From Sisyra terminalis (Eukaryota > Arthropoda > Insecta > Neuroptera > Sisyridae): 64,000 nucleotides of DNA. The stretch is from NCBI GenBank assembly GCA_958496175.1, contig OY292275.1:49863701-49927700 (forward strand), written 5' to 3'. The translations under genes and the position numbers were made by a program. The notes beneath the pieces are model-generated. The model made no database searches. It was given only the letters and a program-made list of their open reading frames with translations, and had not been told where the DNA came from. Positions 60,491 through 64,000 of this stretch are shown piece after piece; position 1 is the first letter of the stretch; every line of letters starts with the position of its first letter.

Positions 60491-60949
60491 AATGCATTGC
60501 TTGACTAATTCATTATTTACTTCTTAATTGATTCATTTCATTTGATTTAAAGCCAAAAAGCTTTGGCAACTAATTGTATAACATTTGTTAAGTCATATTG
60601 CTTATTAAAAAAATTATGAAAGAATTTGATATTTGAAATAAAATTTTGACTAGTGAGAAGGAAGATACTTTTTTAATGAATTAAAGACTTCCTCTCTGTT
60701 GCCAAAAGAGTTATGATTTCATTACGTACTGCAAATTTTATGGCCACTGTTATTCAATTGATAATTTTTTTTTTGGATATTAAGGTTGCATTTGATATTA
60801 TGAAAATTTATGGTATTTAGTCAATATCGACTGAACCAAGAATTTTGATACCTCAGAATATTTTAAGAAGAATTTCAGGCTCTTCAATAGTGTGTAAAGC
60901 TGAATGATTATTTTGAGATAATAGAACCATATAGGTAATTGTTTGTAGG

Positions 60950-61300
60950 AAAGTGGACAAAAAAGGATTTAAATTCATATACCAATAATTAATTCCGCAA
61001 CGTTTCGGTCCTGTATTTGTCCTTCATCAGGCTTCTAAAGATCATATCCATAAAAAAACACATGTTTACAAAGCTTACAAGGTTAATTTATCTTAATTTT
61101 CGGTATTTAATGCACATCACATAAACAGCAACATATATTTTGATTTTTTTACTCATATAATTATAAAATTTAATAAATTAGGTAAGAACAGTACATTAGC
61201 ATAATTCTACGAATATCATTAATAAGCATATGGTTTTTATTATTGCATAACTACCTTGCTTTTAGACTAGATTTAACGTAAACAAACATCTAATGTCATA
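60950..61300 (-). mobile_element. Penelope-like 3' end, copy 2, with hammerhead-like core
   Basis: It is homologous to 43215-43520. On the minus strand GCCTGATGAAGGACAAATAC, then AGGACCGAAACGTTGCGGAA, keeps CTGATGA (61029-61023) and GAAACGTTGC, though stem II is imperfect (GG/CC plus a mismatch). The AGCCTGATGAAGG...GAAACG ending is typical of Penelope-like pseudo-LTRs. No ORF is attached. Confidence 0.6.
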
Positions 61301-61539
61301 AATTCGTTACTGGTATCGTTTCGTAGAAGTTATTTAATATATACAAATATGATTAAAGTTTTTTCCGTTAAGAAAACCACTATTTAATAGTTATGCTTAA
61401 TTCGTTTTTTTTTACTATTTTCCCTTTCTTTTTTTTTTGAAATCTTACAGAGCTTTAAAGGTCATTTTTTCCAGCAAAACAAAACAAAAGATTTGATATT
61501 TTTATTTTTCACTTCTAAATTGTATTTGGGGGTGGAAAA

Positions 61540-61625
61540 TAGCTACTACTTTGGCACTCCAGCTTTTAATTTTGTAAATAATAAATTATATCGTTAATAG
61601 ACCAATAAAGAATTTTATTATTATT
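61540..61625 (+). mobile_element. LINE 3' tail with AATAAA and TTA repeats
   Basis: ACCAATAAAGAATTTTATTA TTATTATTAT resembles the terminus of the Jockey-type element at 44440-44464 (AATAAAGTTTTATTATTATT). The upstream 61300-61540 has no RT coding. The pairing with the Penelope-like end at 60950-61300 repeats the order at 43.2-44.5 kb. Confidence 0.45.
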
Positions 61626-61983
61626 ATTATAATTTTAATTTTTAATCAAAAGAACTAAACTAGACTTTTAAATTGCCGGGTAAATTGCATATCTAAACAT
61701 TTTTACCAAGATATAATATTTAAATCTTGATCATATTTAAAATGATTTTACATTATATAGCTGTAAATTAAGTTTTAATGGTGTTTAAAAACCATTATTG
61801 CAGTTTTTTTCATACTAAGATGTCCATTATAATATTTTTCTGTACTTATTATAAAAGAACTGTCCTCTCTTAATATCTGGCATTATAATGCACTATATTG
61901 ACGTGATCGCACCTAATTTAAAATATATCATTGGGATATTTACAACTAAAAATGCACCACTGATAGTTTGAATGAATTGAAGT

Positions 61984-62511
61984 TTGATGTCACAATTTTG
62001 CCCAAGTTCATTAGTCATTAGACCAATAAAATCAGACATTAGACCACTTCTCACACACTCTTGCGCAGTCTGGCTTCCATCCTCAAAGAAAGATCACAAC
62101 GACCTACAGGTGTTCCAAAATAGAGTCTTGAGAATCATCACTAAAGCTTCATGGTATGTGAGAAACAACTAAATTCACGCCCCATACATAAAAGACTTTC
62201 TAATCCAATTCACAAGGAACTTCCATAACGGCCTAGAAAATTGTCCTAGTGCAGTAGAGCTAGGCTTGGGGAAACCATAAGTCAAAGAAGGCTGTAGCGG
62301 AAACTTTCTCAGGAGCTTCAAGAAATAGCAGTTGCTTGACCACAAGGTCAAGAACAATCAACAAATAAAAAAAAATAAAAAGATCTAGGAATGAAGTTCG
62401 ACTCCTCCAGCTACTTAAACGCCGCTAAAGATCAATTGCCTGCCATCACCACCATGATATAGCGACATATTGCTGAACTGGTGCAAATTGCATAATAGTC
62501 CACAAAAAAAA
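61984..62511 (+). pseudogene. 5'-truncated Jockey-like LINE, longest 3' end of family L1x (copy 6)
   Basis: The frame starts in the RT thumb: SDIRPLLTHSCAVWLPSSKK, HNDLQVFQNRVLRIITKASW, YVRNN. After a stop at 62170 it continues in pieces as IKDFLIQFTRNFHNGLENCP and the ORF end ...DHKVKNNQQIK. Then follow TTCGACTCCTCCAGCTACTT, AAACGCCGCTAAAGATCAAT, TGCCTGCCATCACCACCATG, ATATAGCGACATATTGCTGA, ACTGGTGCAAATTGCATAAT and AGTCCAC, with poly-A to 62511. This copy anchors the identification of the other five tails as one family. No RNase H follows RT, which fits Jockey-clade elements. The target duplication is unclear. Confidence 0.88.
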
Positions 62512-64000
62512 TATCTTGAACATATAAAAATAAATTATTTTGCTTTTGAATTAAATATCAATGTCTATATATCTATTCAGATTTTAAATAAATTCATTTT
62601 TTAGAGATTTGTCGTGGGGAAATTAAAAGTTTAGCTAAATTTTGATTAATCGAATGGGAAATTCAAACAAGTGCTTCTCGATTTCAACGTGAATTTATTC
62701 AAGTTGCCGGTTTTCGAATTCATAAAATCAAATGAAAAACTCTCATAAAAGACTGTCTCACCAGAACTTCATTAAAGACTCTTCAAAGTTGATCGTTATC
62801 TCGTCTTCTGTCTAGCTTAGTTTTTAACAAGCTAACGACTAATTTAAAATCTCTGTCGATGACAAACTCAGATAAGTTTTGCGCCTCAAAGCAACTGCGT
62901 TTTTTCTCCAACAAATGGCAACAATATTCAATGTTCAAAAGACGTATGCCAACTTCATTCAAGATGCTGCGACACGATGTTTGCTGATCCAAGATAGCCG
63001 CAACGGTGCTTAACAGTTTCCCTAAGAATTGCATCAATAAAATTTCCTTGTGCTTGTTGACATAAAACGCGACACATCACACATACAAAACATTATAAAT
63101 TTCCTTGCACACTTTTCACGTTCTATCACCACTTCGTCAATAGATAAGCAGCACGCAAGGTGAAGATTTTTCCGAAAATTTTCCAAATCTGATTCCTAAA
63201 AATTAAATATTTTATCATTGAAAACGGTGAGGGTCAGGAAATTTCTCAAAGCAATGGCCAATTTTCTCAGTGGAATAGTCGGATGTTACCCCAATTTGAT
63301 GAGTTGGTTTAAATCATATGAAGCAAAACAAGATTATGTTCCGATTAAAATAAATTACTTATTCCGTTTAATCTTGAATAGGACCGGAAACGAGTAATAC
63401 TGACGCTACTCTTAACGACTGTGTTAATAATTCTCGTAATAATTGTAATTCTATATTTAATTTAAATGCTAGATTAAATGAATTTTAAATTACGCTACAC
63501 AATGAGCTTGAGATGAGATGAGCTTTTAACGCGTTAGCTCAAAAATATGGCTGAACATTCCAGTTGAAAGACGTGAAAAATAAATGGGTAGTGTGGCAGA
63601 TATTCTGTTCCATTTTCTTAGGCATGTGGAGCGATTTGAATGCGCAATAGTAATTCAGAAATGGATGTCTTTGTATGTAGAAGATTAAGGAAGTATTATG
63701 TGAGAAGAGGAGGAGACTCGGACCATGTCAACATCACTAACGTTTGTTTGAATGATGTTGATTACTCACGTGAATTATTTAGCAACAATTTAGATTTTTC
63801 TCTTCAGTTTCGTTGACAAAATCTGCCAACCAGAAAGGCAATAATCCTGGCATGGAATCCCTCCTACTAGGGTGTATTCATTTCATAGCTGCTATCTAGT
63901 TGTTCATTACGTAGCAGAAAACAAGAGGTTTGTTTTAATGAACCTTGCACATGTTACATATGCATCAATGCACTTTTTTGATACGTCAATACGATCAAAC
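62512..64000. other. Intergenic, nothing firmly assigned
   Basis: 62783-63037 has an 84-codon minus-strand frame with fairly protein-like composition but no recognised motif. 63385-63960 is ordinary AT-rich DNA. Confidence 0.4.

Noticed and set aside
62783..63037. 84-codon minus-strand frame with protein-like composition
   Set aside because: No family recognised and no supporting signals.

Overview
The window looks like AT-rich nuclear DNA of an arthropod, most likely an insect. It has no dense genes and no operon structure, long non-coding stretches, a processed ribosomal-protein pseudogene, and many eukaryotic transposon remnants: Jockey-type and I-type non-LTR retrotransposons, Penelope-like elements, Tc1-like elements, a MULE, and foldback MITEs. 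The order of insect cannot be read with confidence. I found no intact host gene. Nearly everything recognisable is a decayed or truncated mobile element.

Layout. 0.1-0.7 kb is an RpL15 retrocopy. 2.3-3.3 kb holds two hairpin-rich patches. 5.0-5.8 kb is a foldback MITE, with a second copy at 49.4-50.2 kb. 12.8-18.1 kb holds three pieces of one Jockey-like LINE family, an unrecognised retrocopy-like fragment and a tRNA-like SINE head. 19.6-24.7 kb holds an RTE-like repeat, an I/R1-type LINE remnant and the best-preserved Jockey RT fragment. 26.7-28.7 kb is a composite Penelope-like locus: one element with inverted ends and a GIY-YIG domain, with a second, shorter Penelope-type element inserted into it and flanked by a 12-bp direct repeat. 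31.5-40.9 kb holds a dispersed CCAAT/CRE-bearing repeat, two deleted Tc1 copies, a pogo/Tigger-like element, an inverted LINE end and one candidate exon. 43.2-44.8 kb holds a Penelope-like end followed by a Jockey fragment, an order repeated at 60.9-61.6 kb. 47.2-50.6 kb holds RTE-like repeats, an I-clade LINE that has lost RNase H but keeps a 271-codon frame, and MITE copy 2. 53.2-56.1 kb is a 1.1-kb foldback element next to a MULE transposase pseudogene that is itself split by Penelope-like insertions. 56-64 kb is mostly unassigned DNA plus one more copy of the dispersed repeat and of the LINE.

The most interesting theme is the recurrent hammerhead-ribozyme-like motif (CTGANGA, a hairpin, then GAAAC) at the ends of at least three distinct Penelope-like families here. 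It often occurs as inverted pairs, and a shared extra nucleotide separates the core from stem II. No function of the elements for the host is implied. Their only visible interplay is nesting and mutual disruption.
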